In this document: positions 45,804-54,924 of the stretch, piece after piece
How positions within the stretch are numbered: the stretch's first letter is position 1
How the letters are laid out: each line of letters opens with the position of its first letter
Source: Rhizobiales bacterium 62-17
Lineage (GTDB): Bacteria > Pseudomonadota > Alphaproteobacteria > Rhizobiales > Beijerinckiaceae
DNA length: 64,000 nt
Direction of reading: 5' to 3'
Assembly (NCBI GenBank): GCA_001898965.1
Contig: MKVW01000004.1
Coordinates: forward strand, 413,307 to 477,306
The notes under the pieces: generated by a model
What the model saw: the letters and a program-made list of their open reading frames with translations, nothing else
The model's database searches: none
Told to the model about the DNA's origin: nothing
Position numbers and translations under genes: made by a program

Positions 45804-47633
45804 ATGTCCGACAGTTCCCCTCAACGCCCTCCTTTCACCGAGATCGAGCAGCAGCAGATCGAATCTTCGCTGCGCGATATCTTGGCGCAAGACGATTTCA
45901 AGGCATCGGGCCGTCTGAGTGCCTTTCTCAAATTCATCGTCACGGAGACCTTGGAGGGGCGCGCCGAACGGCTGAAGGCCTTCAGCATCGCCGTGACCGT
46001 CTATGGCCGCGACGATACGTTCGATCCGCAGGCCAATTCCATCGTCCGCGTCGAAGCCACCCGCTTGCGCCGGATGCTTGAGCGCTATTTCCGCGAGAAC
46101 GGCCGCGACGCGCCGATCGAAATCCGCATCCCAAAGGGGCGCTATGTCCCTGAATTCATCCGCCGCGAACCGCCCGATCTTACCTCGCCACGCACCGGCC
46201 TGGACGATTTCCGGCCGACCGAAAACCGCGCCGCCGATGGTCGACCGAGCGGGAACGATCCCGCATCCTTACGGCGCAGCCTCCCGCCCGTGCCCCGCCG
46301 CTCGATCGGCCTGTGGTCCAGCCTCGCCGCTGCGGCCATTCTGCTGACGGGCCTGGCGGTTTTCTTCGTCTGGCAGCAACAGCTGGACCGTACGCCTGAA
46401 GCCAACGCCCCCAGTCTGCCGCGCTTCACCGACAATGATCCCCCGGAATTCACCGATAGTTTCCGCCCGGTCGAGCCGACCATCGCGGTCGCCTTGCGCG
46501 AAACCTCCGATCCGGAAGTGACCCGCCTTGGACAGCGCATCAAGGATGCCATCGAGCACGAATTCGAGCGCGCCGACGACATTTCCATCATCGAGCGGAT
46601 CGGCAATGGCGCCACCCGCGTCGACTATCGGGTCGATCTGGCGGTGGAGGCCAGCAGCAGCAGCGTGGCGACGCTGCGGGTTCGGGTCACCCATGTCGCC
46701 AGCGGCGAACTGATCTGGTCGCGCAATCTGCGCGACTTCGCGCTCGACCCGATATCCTTTGACGGCGAGCGACGCCCTTCCGATATCGGGCTGGCGATTT
46801 CCCGGCCTTATGGATTGATCTTCTCCGACTATCGCAACCGCACCCGCCCCGACAGTGGTGCGCGGCGCCCCTTCTATTGCGTCATCAAGGCCTTTGAATA
46901 TTTCCAGGACCGAACGCAAACGAATTTCCGCGACACGCTGAGCTGTCTCGACATCGCGCTCGTCACCCGGCCAGATTTCGCCACCGGAGCTGCGCTGCGC
47001 GCGATGCTGATCGCAGACGACTATGTCACCAAGGTCAACGGCCCCGACAGCACTTACACCTTGGCCGACGCCATGGTCTCGGCCCGTCGCGCCGTCGCCA
47101 GCGACTCGCAACACACCCGCCCCCATGTCGCCATGGCCCTCGTGCAATTCCTGATGGGCAATCAGCAGGGCTTTGAGGAAAGCATTCAGAAAGCCATCGA
47201 CCTCAACCCCATCGCCGCCTATGCCCTGGCGCAAAGAGGCGCGGTGCACATCCTGCTGGGCCAGATCAGCGAAGGCCTATCCCTTCTCAACGCCGCCATT
47301 GCGCAAAACGAACTGCTGCGTGACGATTATTCCTTTTATTTCTTCATCGCCGCGTTGATGAACGATGATCGCAACGAAATGCAGACCTGGGGCCGCGCTT
47401 CGGCGGCATCGCGCCATCCCTATGCCTTGCTTGCCAGCATTCTTGCCGCGCATCGGCGCGGCGACATCGCCGCCAAGCAGGAACTCAAAAACACGCTGGA
47501 AAGATCCTTTCCACTGTTCGCCGGCGATTTGCGCAGTGGCTTCGAGCGCATGGGCATGCAGAGCGCGATCGCCGAACGCCTGCTCAGTGAATTGGCGGAA
47601 GCTGGCGTCGATACGGATGCGCCGGATAAGTGA
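45804..47633 (+). CDS. Membrane-anchored TPR protein with conserved N-terminal (putative DNA-binding) domain
   Basis: 609 residues. Residues ~1-115 form a domain (GRLSAFLKFIVTETLEGRAE ... GRDDTFDPQANSIVRVEATR ... IPKGRYVPEFI) known from many rhizobial and acidobacterial TPR proteins and thought to be a regulator head. A single transmembrane segment (about 172-192, AAAAILLTGLAVFFVWQQQ) separates it from a periplasmic part with a beta-rich adenylate-cyclase-associated-like region and C-terminal TPRs (about 420-560). This layout resembles CadC/ToxR-type one-component membrane regulators. No good ribosome site is visible before ATG 45804. Confidence 0.7.
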   Translation: MSDSSPQRPPFTEIEQQQIESSLRDILAQDDFKASGRLSAFLKFIVTETLEGRAERLKAFSIAVTVYGRDDTFDPQANSIVRVEATRLRRMLERYFRENGRDAPIEIRIPKGRYVPEFIRREPPDLTSPRTGLDDFRPTENRAADGRPSGNDPASLRRSLPPVPRRSIGLWSSLAAAAILLTGLAVFFVWQQQLDRTPEANAPSLPRFTDNDPPEFTDSFRPVEPTIAVALRETSDPEVTRLGQRIKDAIEHEFERADDISIIERIGNGATRVDYRVDLAVEASSSSVATLRVRVTHVASGELIWSRNLRDFALDPISFDGERRPSDIGLAISRPYGLIFSDYRNRTRPDSGARRPFYCVIKAFEYFQDRTQTNFRDTLSCLDIALVTRPDFATGAALRAMLIADDYVTKVNGPDSTYTLADAMVSARRAVASDSQHTRPHVAMALVQFLMGNQQGFEESIQKAIDLNPIAAYALAQRGAVHILLGQISEGLSLLNAAIAQNELLRDDYSFYFFIAALMNDDRNEMQTWGRASAASRHPYALLASILAAHRRGDIAAKQELKNTLERSFPLFAGDLRSGFERMGMQSAIAERLLSELAEAGVDTDAPDK

Positions 47634-47647
47634 AACGGCGAAAAACT

Positions 47648-48409
47648 TTAGAAAAGGCCGAGTTGTCGTAGGCCGTCCCAGATCAGCTTCAAGCCGACCA
47701 CGAAGGTCAATGTGACGACGACGCGATAGAAACTATCGGCCGACACCCGCTTGACCAGCCAAACGCCCCCCAAAGTCGCCAAGATCGCCAGCGGGAACAG
47801 CACCGCCGAGGTCGTCAAATTGGCCATCGACACTTGGCCGAGATGAATGAAGCCAACGAATTTCACATAATTGATGACGGCAAAGAAAACCGCCTGTGTG
47901 CCGGCATAGAGCCGCGGCGGCAACTTTTGCGGCAGCATCACCACTTGAAAAGGTGGCCCGCCGGCATTGGCGATGAAACTGGTGAAACCGCAGATGAGCG
48001 ACCAGAACGACGTCACGATCATGCCGGGCTGCTGCGGCGGCGCGCCCGCCGGCGGTGAGCGCAGGAACTGATAGACCGCGAACACCGCGCCGATCAAACC
48101 CACGAGCAACAGGACGAACCCCGTCGACACCCACGATGCGGTGAAATAGCCGATCAGCATGCCGAACATGGCGCTGGGAAAGAGCCGTTTCAGATGCGCG
48201 GCGGAAACATCGCGCCGGAAGGCCCAAACGCCGACGATATCCTGCACCATCAGGATCGGCAGCAAGATCGCCGCGGCCTGCAGCGGCGGCATGACCAGCG
48301 ACAATAAAGGCAGAGCGAGCATACCGATCCCGGCAAAACCGCCCTTGCCAAGACCGAGCAAGATCGTGCCCGGTATGGCCGCCGCATAGAAATGCCAGTC
48401 CGTGATCAT
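47648..48409 (-). CDS. Sulfite exporter TauE/SafE family permease
   Basis: 253 residues from ATG 48409, with GAGGCG nine bases upstream; a GTG at 48451 would add 14 residues. About eight hydrophobic segments. Signature blocks: GTILLGLGKGGFAGIGMLALPLLSL in repeat one and FTSFIANAGGPPFQVVMLP in repeat two. A paralogue of the gene at 19253-20044 but from a different subgroup. Substrate unknown. Convergent with the TPR regulator. Confidence 0.88.
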   Translation of the reverse strand: MITDWHFYAAAIPGTILLGLGKGGFAGIGMLALPLLSLVMPPLQAAAILLPILMVQDIVGVWAFRRDVSAAHLKRLFPSAMFGMLIGYFTASWVSTGFVLLLVGLIGAVFAVYQFLRSPPAGAPPQQPGMIVTSFWSLICGFTSFIANAGGPPFQVVMLPQKLPPRLYAGTQAVFFAVINYVKFVGFIHLGQVSMANLTTSAVLFPLAILATLGGVWLVKRVSADSFYRVVVTLTFVVGLKLIWDGLRQLGLF

Positions 48410-48502
48410 TCGATGCGACGCCTCGATCGCTGTGGGATTCAGCGCCGTCACCGCCGAAAATACCTGTGCCTTTATAGAAAGAATGTCCGCGCCTGAACAG
48501 GG

Positions 48503-50167
48503 TCAGCGCAGCGGATCGGGCGACGACGCCATCGGTGGCTTCGCCTCTTGAGCGCGATCGCCTTCTTTAGCGAACGAGAAGTATTTCGAGAGAATGAAAT
48601 TGGCCACCGCCGCCGCGCCGGAACCGACCACCAGCGCGGCGAAAATCGCACCGCCCGATTGTTCGAAACCCATCCGGCTGGCGCCCCATAGCAGCAGCGC
48701 ATAAATGCACAGATTACAGGCGGCCGTGAACAGATTGGCCAGAACATAGCGCGCGAATTCGCGCAGCAGACGCGGATCACGGGAACGGAACGTCCAGATT
48801 CGATTGAGCCACCATGTCACCGCGACCGCGATCACCATCGCCGGCACGCGCGCCGCATAACCGGAGAAACCAAGCCCTTTGGCAAAAAGCAAAGTCAGTC
48901 CCGCATCGACGGCAAAGCCGATCGCCCCGACGAGCGAGAACGCACCGATCTCGGCGATGAGACGCTGCTCTGCGATACCCCGCCCTGCCCCACGCTCCGC
49001 CCAGGCACGGCTGAAGATCATCGCCATGAACGCGATCATCACGATCTGCCCCACGGGAACGAATGTTGCCAGGGTCAGCGTGCGGGTCAGCAAGGGTATG
49101 GCCCAAACCATGGCGAGCGCGGTTTTCTCCCAAGGCCGAAAGCCTTTTTCGAGCCCATGGACGACGACGAAAGCCAGCGCCGGCCCAAGCAGAACCATGT
49201 CATAGTCGAGCGCATAAGGCGTCGACAGCAGCGCGCCGGTCATCAAGGCGGCCGCCGCCAACCGGCGATCGGCATGGGTGAACCACATCCAGGCGACGAT
49301 CGCGGCGCATCCCAAAGCGGAGATCGCTTGCACGCCATAAGCGAGCGGGATCGAGCCGCCCCACATGCGCACTGCTGAGAAGATCGTCTGAATCTTATAC
49401 CAGCCCGTCGCGCCCTGTTCGGACACGACGACGCGCGAGAAATGCATCATGTCGAAAAAGCCGCGCCAGGTCTCCCAGCCGAAAGCCCACAGCGTGCCAA
49501 GCGTCATCACGACGATCGTCACTCCGGCGGCAACAACCGCCCGCCAATAGCCGCCAGCAACGAGCGCCACCGGAATGAGCAAACCGAACTGCGGCTTGTA
49601 GGCAAGCAGCCCAAACAGGATGCCGGCAACGATCGGCCGCCGTTCCAGCACCAGCAAGGCTAGGGCCATCAAGCCAGCACTGAGGAAACCATTGTGCCCA
49701 TGACTGACGTTGACGAACACCGCGGGAAAAGCCGCCGCCAGCAACAGACCATCCTGGAGAGGCGCGATGCGCCGCATTGCCGCCAGATACAGGAGAAAGG
49801 TCGAGGCCTGCCACAGCAGCAGCGACAAGGCATAGGGCAGCAGAGCGAAGATCGCCGCGACGACCAGGAAATAAGGCGGATAGCCCCAGTGGAAGAAACC
49901 TGAGGTTGGCGAAAAATATTCCTGCTGGCGACGCTCATGCACCGCGTTGTCGAACGGCTTTTCCGGATGGCCTTCGAGCACGAAGCGCCCCGCCGTCCAG
50001 ACCTGCGAATAATCGGTGCCCAGCGGGCGATCGAAACGATCCACACGTCCGTTCGAGGTTGCGAACAGAAAGGCCATCGAAGCGATGTAAAACGCCAATA
50101 AGGTGAAAGCGATGATGCGGACCCGTTCCCGGGTCAACCAGTCGCCCGTGCGCAGATATTCGAGCAT
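48503..50167 (-). CDS. GT87-type glycosyltransferase fused to a GtrA-like domain
   Basis: About 554 residues from ATG 50167 (50212 possible). The first ~390 residues are a polytopic GT87/DUF2029 mannosyltransferase-like unit: an early acidic site (DYSQVWTAGRFVLEGHPEKPFD) in the first periplasmic loop and WGYPPYFLVVAAIFALLPY after it. From ~405 a GtrA-like domain begins (AFSLVGAIGFAVDAGLTLLF, RFARYVLANL-like segment, then FILSKYFSF), with four helices. GtrA proteins flip or shuttle polyprenyl-linked sugars. Fusion would couple sugar donor flipping and transfer in one polypeptide (inference). Confidence 0.78.
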   Translation of the reverse strand: MLEYLRTGDWLTRERVRIIAFTLLAFYIASMAFLFATSNGRVDRFDRPLGTDYSQVWTAGRFVLEGHPEKPFDNAVHERRQQEYFSPTSGFFHWGYPPYFLVVAAIFALLPYALSLLLWQASTFLLYLAAMRRIAPLQDGLLLAAAFPAVFVNVSHGHNGFLSAGLMALALLVLERRPIVAGILFGLLAYKPQFGLLIPVALVAGGYWRAVVAAGVTIVVMTLGTLWAFGWETWRGFFDMMHFSRVVVSEQGATGWYKIQTIFSAVRMWGGSIPLAYGVQAISALGCAAIVAWMWFTHADRRLAAAALMTGALLSTPYALDYDMVLLGPALAFVVVHGLEKGFRPWEKTALAMVWAIPLLTRTLTLATFVPVGQIVMIAFMAMIFSRAWAERGAGRGIAEQRLIAEIGAFSLVGAIGFAVDAGLTLLFAKGLGFSGYAARVPAMVIAVAVTWWLNRIWTFRSRDPRLLREFARYVLANLFTAACNLCIYALLLWGASRMGFEQSGGAIFAALVVGSGAAAVANFILSKYFSFAKEGDRAQEAKPPMASSPDPLR

Positions 50168-50351
50168 GATCCGGGTCCGGCGCCGGCGCACCGCCGACAG
50201 CCGAAACTGCACCGTTTTACCTAAGATTCTGTTGACGGATCGGAAGCCATCGAGCGCCCGCTATTGTTGCCGAGATTTCAATGGTCAACGCCCTATGTTA
50301 CCCGCTATGCAAACGTGTGGCGGGAGCGCTGCGAACAATACGGAGGGAAAC

Positions 50352-52250
50352 ATGGCCAGCCGATACGGCGCAGTCTACGCCGAGTGGCAAGACGATCCGG
50401 AAGGCTTTTGGGCCGAAGCGGCGCGCGGCATCGATTGGATCATTCCCCCGACGCGCATTTTCGATCCGCAGGCCGGCATCTATGGCCGCTGGTTTCCCGA
50501 CGCCACGTGCAACACCTGCTACAATGCCATCGATCGCCATGTCGAGCGTGGCCGCGCCGACCAAAACGCGCTGATCTACGACAGTCCCGTCACCAATACG
50601 AAGCGCGCCTATACCTATCGCGAATTGCGCGATGAGATCGCCACGCTTGCCGCCGTCATCGCCGATCTCGGCGCAGGCAAGGGCGACCGCGTCATCATTT
50701 ACATGCCGACCATACCGGAAGCGGTGATCGCCATGTTGGCCTGCGCCCGCATCGGCGCCATTCATTCCGTGGTCTTCGGTGGCTTCGCCGCCAAGGAACT
50801 GGCGACGCGCATCGACGATGCGCGACCGACCCTGATTCTCGCCGCCTCCTGCGGCATCGAGCCTGGCCGGATCGTCAAATATAAACCCCTGCTCGACGAG
50901 GCGATCAAACTCGCCAGCCACAAGCCCGATGCCGTCTTGCTGCTGCAACGGCCGCAGGAACAGGCTCCCATGATCGCGGGCCGCGATCATGACTGGGCGC
51001 AGGCGGTGGCAGCGGCCAAGCGCGCCGGCAGGCAGGCCGATTGCGTCGAAGTGGCCGCCACCGATCCCCTCTATATTCTCTACACCTCAGGCACGACCGG
51101 CATTCCCAAGGGTGTAGTGCGCGACAACGGCGGCCATATGGTGGCGCTGAACTGGTCGATGAAGAACATCTATGGCATTGCGCCCGGCGAAGTATTTTGG
51201 GCCGCCTCCGATGTCGGCTGGGTCGTCGGCCACAGCTATATCGTCTACGCGCCGCTGATCTATGGCGCGACCTCGGTCTGTTACGAGGGCAAACCCGTCG
51301 GCACGCCCGATGCCAGCGCCTATTGGCGCGTCATCGCCGAACATGACGTGGCCGCTCTCTTCACCGCGCCCACCGCCTTCCGCGCCATCAAGAAGGATGA
51401 TCCGAACGCGGAACATTTGAAGAAGTACAAGCTGTCGAAATTCCGCACGCTGTTTCTCGCCGGCGAGCGCGCCGATCCGCCGACCCTGCAATGGGCGGAG
51501 AAGATCCTCAACCTGCCGGTGATCGACCATTGGTGGCAGACCGAAACAGGCTGGCCGATCGCCGCCGACCCGGTCGGCCTTGGTCTTCTGCCGGTGAAAT
51601 ACGGCTCGCCGACCGTGGCCATGCCCGGCTGGGACGTGCAAGTGGTCGATGAAGCGAGCAAGCCCGTGCCCGATGGCGAGATGGGCTCGATCGTCATCCG
51701 CCTGCCGCTGGCCCCCGGCGCCCTGCCGACCCTGTGGCAGAACGACGAACGCATGCGCGAAAGCTACCTGACGGACTATCCCGGTTTCTACAAAACCTCG
51801 GATGCCGGCTATCGCGACGAGGATGGCTATCTCTACGTCATGGGCCGCACCGACGACATCATCAATGTCGCCGGCCATCGTCTTTCGACCGGTGGCATGG
51901 AGGAAGTGGTCGCCTCCCATCCCGACGTCGCCGAATGTGCGGTCATCGGCGCCAAGGATGACCTCAAAGGCGAGACACCGCTCGGCTTCATCGTGTTGAA
52001 AGCCGGTGTCGCCCGCGACAAGGCGGAGATCGAAAAGGAAGTCGTCAATCTGGTGCGCGAAAAGATCGGCCCCGTTGCCGCGTTCCGCACCGCGCTGGCC
52101 GTCGACCGCCTGCCCAAGACCCGCTCGGGCAAAATTCTGCGCGGCACGATGAAGAAGATCGCCGATGGCGATCCCTGGTCGATGCCCGCGACAATCGACG
52201 ACCCGGCGATTTTCACGGAGATCGAAGGCGCTCTGCGGCGGCGTGCTTAG
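50352..52250 (+). CDS. prpE: Propionyl-CoA synthetase
   Basis: 632 residues. ATP-dependent ligase forming propionyl-CoA (or a related short acyl-CoA), feeding the methylcitrate or methylmalonyl path. Visible: SVVFGGFAAKELATRI, P-loop YTSGTTGIPKGVVRDNGGH, FWAASDVGWVVGHSYIV, WWQTETGWPI, and the regulatory-lysine region PKTRSGKILRGTMKK near the end. The DNGGH variant in the P-loop block is typical of PrpE over Acs. GGAGGGA precedes ATG 50352. A terminator separates it from the convergent flavin reductase. Confidence 0.92.
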   Translation: MASRYGAVYAEWQDDPEGFWAEAARGIDWIIPPTRIFDPQAGIYGRWFPDATCNTCYNAIDRHVERGRADQNALIYDSPVTNTKRAYTYRELRDEIATLAAVIADLGAGKGDRVIIYMPTIPEAVIAMLACARIGAIHSVVFGGFAAKELATRIDDARPTLILAASCGIEPGRIVKYKPLLDEAIKLASHKPDAVLLLQRPQEQAPMIAGRDHDWAQAVAAAKRAGRQADCVEVAATDPLYILYTSGTTGIPKGVVRDNGGHMVALNWSMKNIYGIAPGEVFWAASDVGWVVGHSYIVYAPLIYGATSVCYEGKPVGTPDASAYWRVIAEHDVAALFTAPTAFRAIKKDDPNAEHLKKYKLSKFRTLFLAGERADPPTLQWAEKILNLPVIDHWWQTETGWPIAADPVGLGLLPVKYGSPTVAMPGWDVQVVDEASKPVPDGEMGSIVIRLPLAPGALPTLWQNDERMRESYLTDYPGFYKTSDAGYRDEDGYLYVMGRTDDIINVAGHRLSTGGMEEVVASHPDVAECAVIGAKDDLKGETPLGFIVLKAGVARDKAEIEKEVVNLVREKIGPVAAFRTALAVDRLPKTRSGKILRGTMKKIADGDPWSMPATIDDPAIFTEIEGALRRRA

Positions 52251-52271
52251 AGGTTTACTTCGGCTTGAAGC

Positions 52272-52315
52272 GTCATACCGGATCACGTGTCCGGTATGAC
52301 ACCGAGGCTTTTTTA
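52272..52315 (+). terminator. Terminator between prpE and the flavin reductase
   Basis: 11-bp perfect stem GTCATACCGGA/TCCGGTATGAC at 52272-52300, loop TCACGTG, then a T tract TTTTTT at 52309-52314 after eight bases. Between convergent genes. Confidence 0.55.
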
Positions 52316-52942
52316 GCCGCCGCCACCCGCATTGCCGGCACCGGGCGGGCGCTGCATCTGGAAGAAACTTTCGATCGCCGAATAGTCCATGTAGCCGCAA
52401 CGGGCGATGGGCTTCATGCGCAACACGTCGATGCGACCATTGCCGATATAGTCGTCATCGACATGCATGCCGACCACCTGACCCATCACCATCCAGCGGT
52501 CGGTGCCTTGGCCGTCGGTATTCGTCAGTTGGAAAATCTGCGTCACCTTGCATTCGAGCGCGCAAGGGCTCGCGGCAACGCGCGGTGCCTTGACGATCTG
52601 CGACGGTGCCGTTTCCAGCCCCGCATGAACGAATTCGCTCTCGCCACGCGGCAGCGGCGCCGACGAAGCATTGACCTGATCCTTCAACGCATAGGTCGCC
52701 ATATTCCAGACGAACTCACCGCTCTCGGCCGCGAAGGTTTTCGAATCCTTCTCGCCGTCGCTACAAAAACCGACAATGGGAGGCCGATCGCAAAAGGCAT
52801 TGAAGAAGGAATAGGGCGCCAGATTGACTTGGCCCGCTTTATTCATCGTCGAAATCCAGCCCACCGGACGCGGCGCGATCATCGCCTTGAACGGATCATG
52901 AGGGAAGATCGACTTGTCACGCTTATGCGGCTCGAAAAACAT
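52313..52942 (-). CDS. Flavin reductase family protein
   Basis: 209 residues of the flavin reductase-like/DIM6 split-barrel family, which binds FMN and usually supplies reduced flavin to a partner or acts as an FMN enzyme. Seen: MIAPRPVGWISTMNKAGQVNLAPYSFF, PIVGFCSDGEKDSKTFAAESGEFVWNMA. The Gly-rich tail is low complexity. It follows the nitroreductase by 12 bases on the minus strand, a redox pair in one transcript. ATG 52942 preceded by GGAG. Confidence 0.87.
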   Translation of the reverse strand: MFFEPHKRDKSIFPHDPFKAMIAPRPVGWISTMNKAGQVNLAPYSFFNAFCDRPPIVGFCSDGEKDSKTFAAESGEFVWNMATYALKDQVNASSAPLPRGESEFVHAGLETAPSQIVKAPRVAASPCALECKVTQIFQLTNTDGQGTDRWMVMGQVVGMHVDDDYIGNGRIDVLRMKPIARCGYMDYSAIESFFQMQRPPGAGNAGGGG

Positions 52943-52954
52943 GAGGGGCTCCGC

Positions 52955-53518
52955 TCAAAAACGGCTGACGATGGTGTCGAGCGCCGGCCGCGGCCGGTCC
53001 TCCGGCACGCCATTGCTGCTGCCGATATGCACGAAACCGGCGAATTTCTCACCCTCGCGCAGACCAAGCGCGGCAGATGCCGCCGGATCGTAGCAATACC
53101 ACTGCGTCAGCCAGGACGTTGCAAAGCCCATGGCATTGGCGGCGACGGTCAGGTTCATGCACACCGCACCCGCCGACAGCACCTGCTCCCATTCCGGGAT
53201 TTTGGCATGGACGACCGGCTTCGACACGACACCGACGACGACGGCGGCATAGCTGAAGCGCTGACGCTCCAGCGTCCGCCGGCTTTCGTCGACACCAGGA
53301 TTGGCCGCATCGAAGGCCGCTAATATGGCCGCGCCGGCGCGGGTGCGCCCCTCGCCCTCGTAAATGATGAAGCGCCAGGGCGCGAGCTTGCCGTGGTCGG
53401 GCACCCGCGACGCTACGGTCAGCAGAGTCTGAAGCTGCTCCGTGTCCGGCCCGACGCCGGTCATCGCCAACGGCGGCACCGACCGGCGGCTTTTCAGCAT
53501 ATCAATCGTCGAATTCAT
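52955..53518 (-). CDS. Nitroreductase family protein
   Basis: 187 residues; FMN-dependent NAD(P)H nitroreductase/YdjA-like. Marker segments: MLKSRRSVPPLAM (FMN phosphate Arg), ASRVPDHGKLAPWRFIIYEG, and the C-terminal GFVHIGSSNGVPEDRPRPAL. Reduces nitro compounds or quinone-like substrates. The ATG at 53518 starts at MNSTIDMLKSRRS; the open frame upstream is not supported by conserved sequence. Leads the operon with the flavin reductase. Confidence 0.88.
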   Translation of the reverse strand: MNSTIDMLKSRRSVPPLAMTGVGPDTEQLQTLLTVASRVPDHGKLAPWRFIIYEGEGRTRAGAAILAAFDAANPGVDESRRTLERQRFSYAAVVVGVVSKPVVHAKIPEWEQVLSAGAVCMNLTVAANAMGFATSWLTQWYCYDPAASAALGLREGEKFAGFVHIGSSNGVPEDRPRPALDTIVSRF

Positions 53519-53715
53519 AACGATTCCAAAGTTTCCGGTGAAAACTACAAAGGCTGGACGCCTTCTACAGGAGGAGCGGGCGGCCAGAAAGAGCAACTTG
53601 CGCAAGGGTGGCGGCTGGGACGGACTGCCATGTCCGGGCCGCAATTCGGCGCGAGTTGACGCCGGGGCCGGATTGGGGAATGCCCATATCGGGCGATTTT
53701 GGAGACCGCAGGCGA

Positions 53716-54636
53716 ATGAAAGGTGCAAAACGTTTGCTGACGCGACGTTGGCTGGCGCTTTTGGCGCTTTTGGCGTCAGTGACATTAGTTACGGCGCAGA
53801 CCACGCCCAGCACCGGCCTGCCGAGCGGCCAATCGCCCGCCTCCGGCGGCTCTCTCAGCCTGTCCGCCGGCTTCGCCGGTGACGCCAAAACCGCGCCCAC
53901 CGGACTGGTCTGGCGGGTGTTTCGGGAGCGGGCCGAGGATGACGGCAGCCGTCCGGAGCAGGCCAGCGCCCGCGAAGAGAGCCCGACCTTCAGCCTGCCC
54001 AATGGCGATTACATCGTCCATGTCGCCTGGGGGCTCGCCAGTGCCACTCGCCGCGTGACGATCAACGGCCGCAATGTCAGCGAACGATTGCAGCTCAACG
54101 CCGGGGGGCTGCGCGTCATCGGCATGCTCGGCGACACCAGAATCCCGCCCGATCGGCTGACCTTGTCGATCTTCGTGCCCGACGGCGGCAATCCCCAGGC
54201 CAAACTGGTCGCCCGCGACGTGAAACCGGGCCAGACCGTGCGCCTGCCGGAAGGCACCTATCACATCGTCTCCACCTATCTGGAAGGCCCGGCCACTGGC
54301 GGTTCCGCCGGCAGCGCCAATGCCACCAATTCGGTCGTCGAAGCCGATCTGCGCATTCAGCCAGGCAAGGTCACCGTCACCACGCTCAAGCATCGCGCCG
54401 CGCTGATCACCCTGAAACTGGTCAACGCGCCCGGCGGCGAGGCCTTGGCCAACACCAGTTTCACCGTGCTGACGCCGGGTGGTGACGTGCTGCGCGAAAT
54501 GATCGGCGCCTTCCCCTCCCTTGTCCTGGCCGAGGGCGAATATGCGGCAATCGCACGCCGCGACGGCAAGACCTACCAGAGCACATTCGAAGTGCGCTCG
54601 GCGCGCGACCGGGATGTGGAAGTGCTGGCGAAATAG
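53716..54636 (+). CDS. Secreted Ig-like/CNA-B-like protein of unknown function
   Basis: 306 residues. Signal peptide ARRWLALLALLASVTLVTA-type segment (residues ~10-27), then repeated beta-sandwich blocks: GDYIVHVAWGLASATRRVTINGR, PEGTYHIVSTYLEG, and LVLAEGEYAAIARRDGKTY, each resembling the GxYxV pattern of carboxypeptidase-regulatory or CNA-B domains. It lies 34 bases upstream of a stand-alone Lrp domain gene on the same strand. No function assignable; ATG 53716. Confidence 0.7.
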   Translation: MKGAKRLLTRRWLALLALLASVTLVTAQTTPSTGLPSGQSPASGGSLSLSAGFAGDAKTAPTGLVWRVFRERAEDDGSRPEQASAREESPTFSLPNGDYIVHVAWGLASATRRVTINGRNVSERLQLNAGGLRVIGMLGDTRIPPDRLTLSIFVPDGGNPQAKLVARDVKPGQTVRLPEGTYHIVSTYLEGPATGGSAGSANATNSVVEADLRIQPGKVTVTTLKHRAALITLKLVNAPGGEALANTSFTVLTPGGDVLREMIGAFPSLVLAEGEYAAIARRDGKTYQSTFEVRSARDRDVEVLAK

Positions 54637-54670
54637 TTATAGAAAGCCCCCAGCGGTGCTGGAGACAGGA

Positions 54671-54907
54671 ATGCAGACCTTTTTCGTTGAGATCAAATGC
54701 GCGCTGGGCAAGACCTATATGGTCGCGAGCGCGCTGGCCGAAGCCGAAATCGCCTCGGAAATCTATTCGATCGCCGGCAATTACGACATTCTGGCGAAAT
54801 TCTATGTCGATAAGGATGTCGACATCGGCCACTTCGTCGGGGAAAAAGTCCAGCCCATCCCGGGCATTGTCGACACCCGTACGATCATCACCTTCAAGGC
54901 CTTCTGA
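54671..54907 (+). CDS. Stand-alone Lrp/AsnC ligand-binding (RAM) domain
   Basis: 78 residues, only the ligand-binding half of Lrp-type regulators: MQTFFVEIKCALGKTYMVASAL and GNYDILAKFYVDKDVDIGHFV. No DNA-binding helix-turn-helix is present, so it is not a transcription factor on its own. Such single-domain RAM proteins (SraM-like) bind amino acids or partner proteins. The start GTG/ATG choice is ATG 54671 right after AGGA. Flanked by a secreted beta protein and an Ivy gene. Confidence 0.82.
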   Translation: MQTFFVEIKCALGKTYMVASALAEAEIASEIYSIAGNYDILAKFYVDKDVDIGHFVGEKVQPIPGIVDTRTIITFKAF

Positions 54908-54924
54908 ACCTCTGCGGGGCCGTC

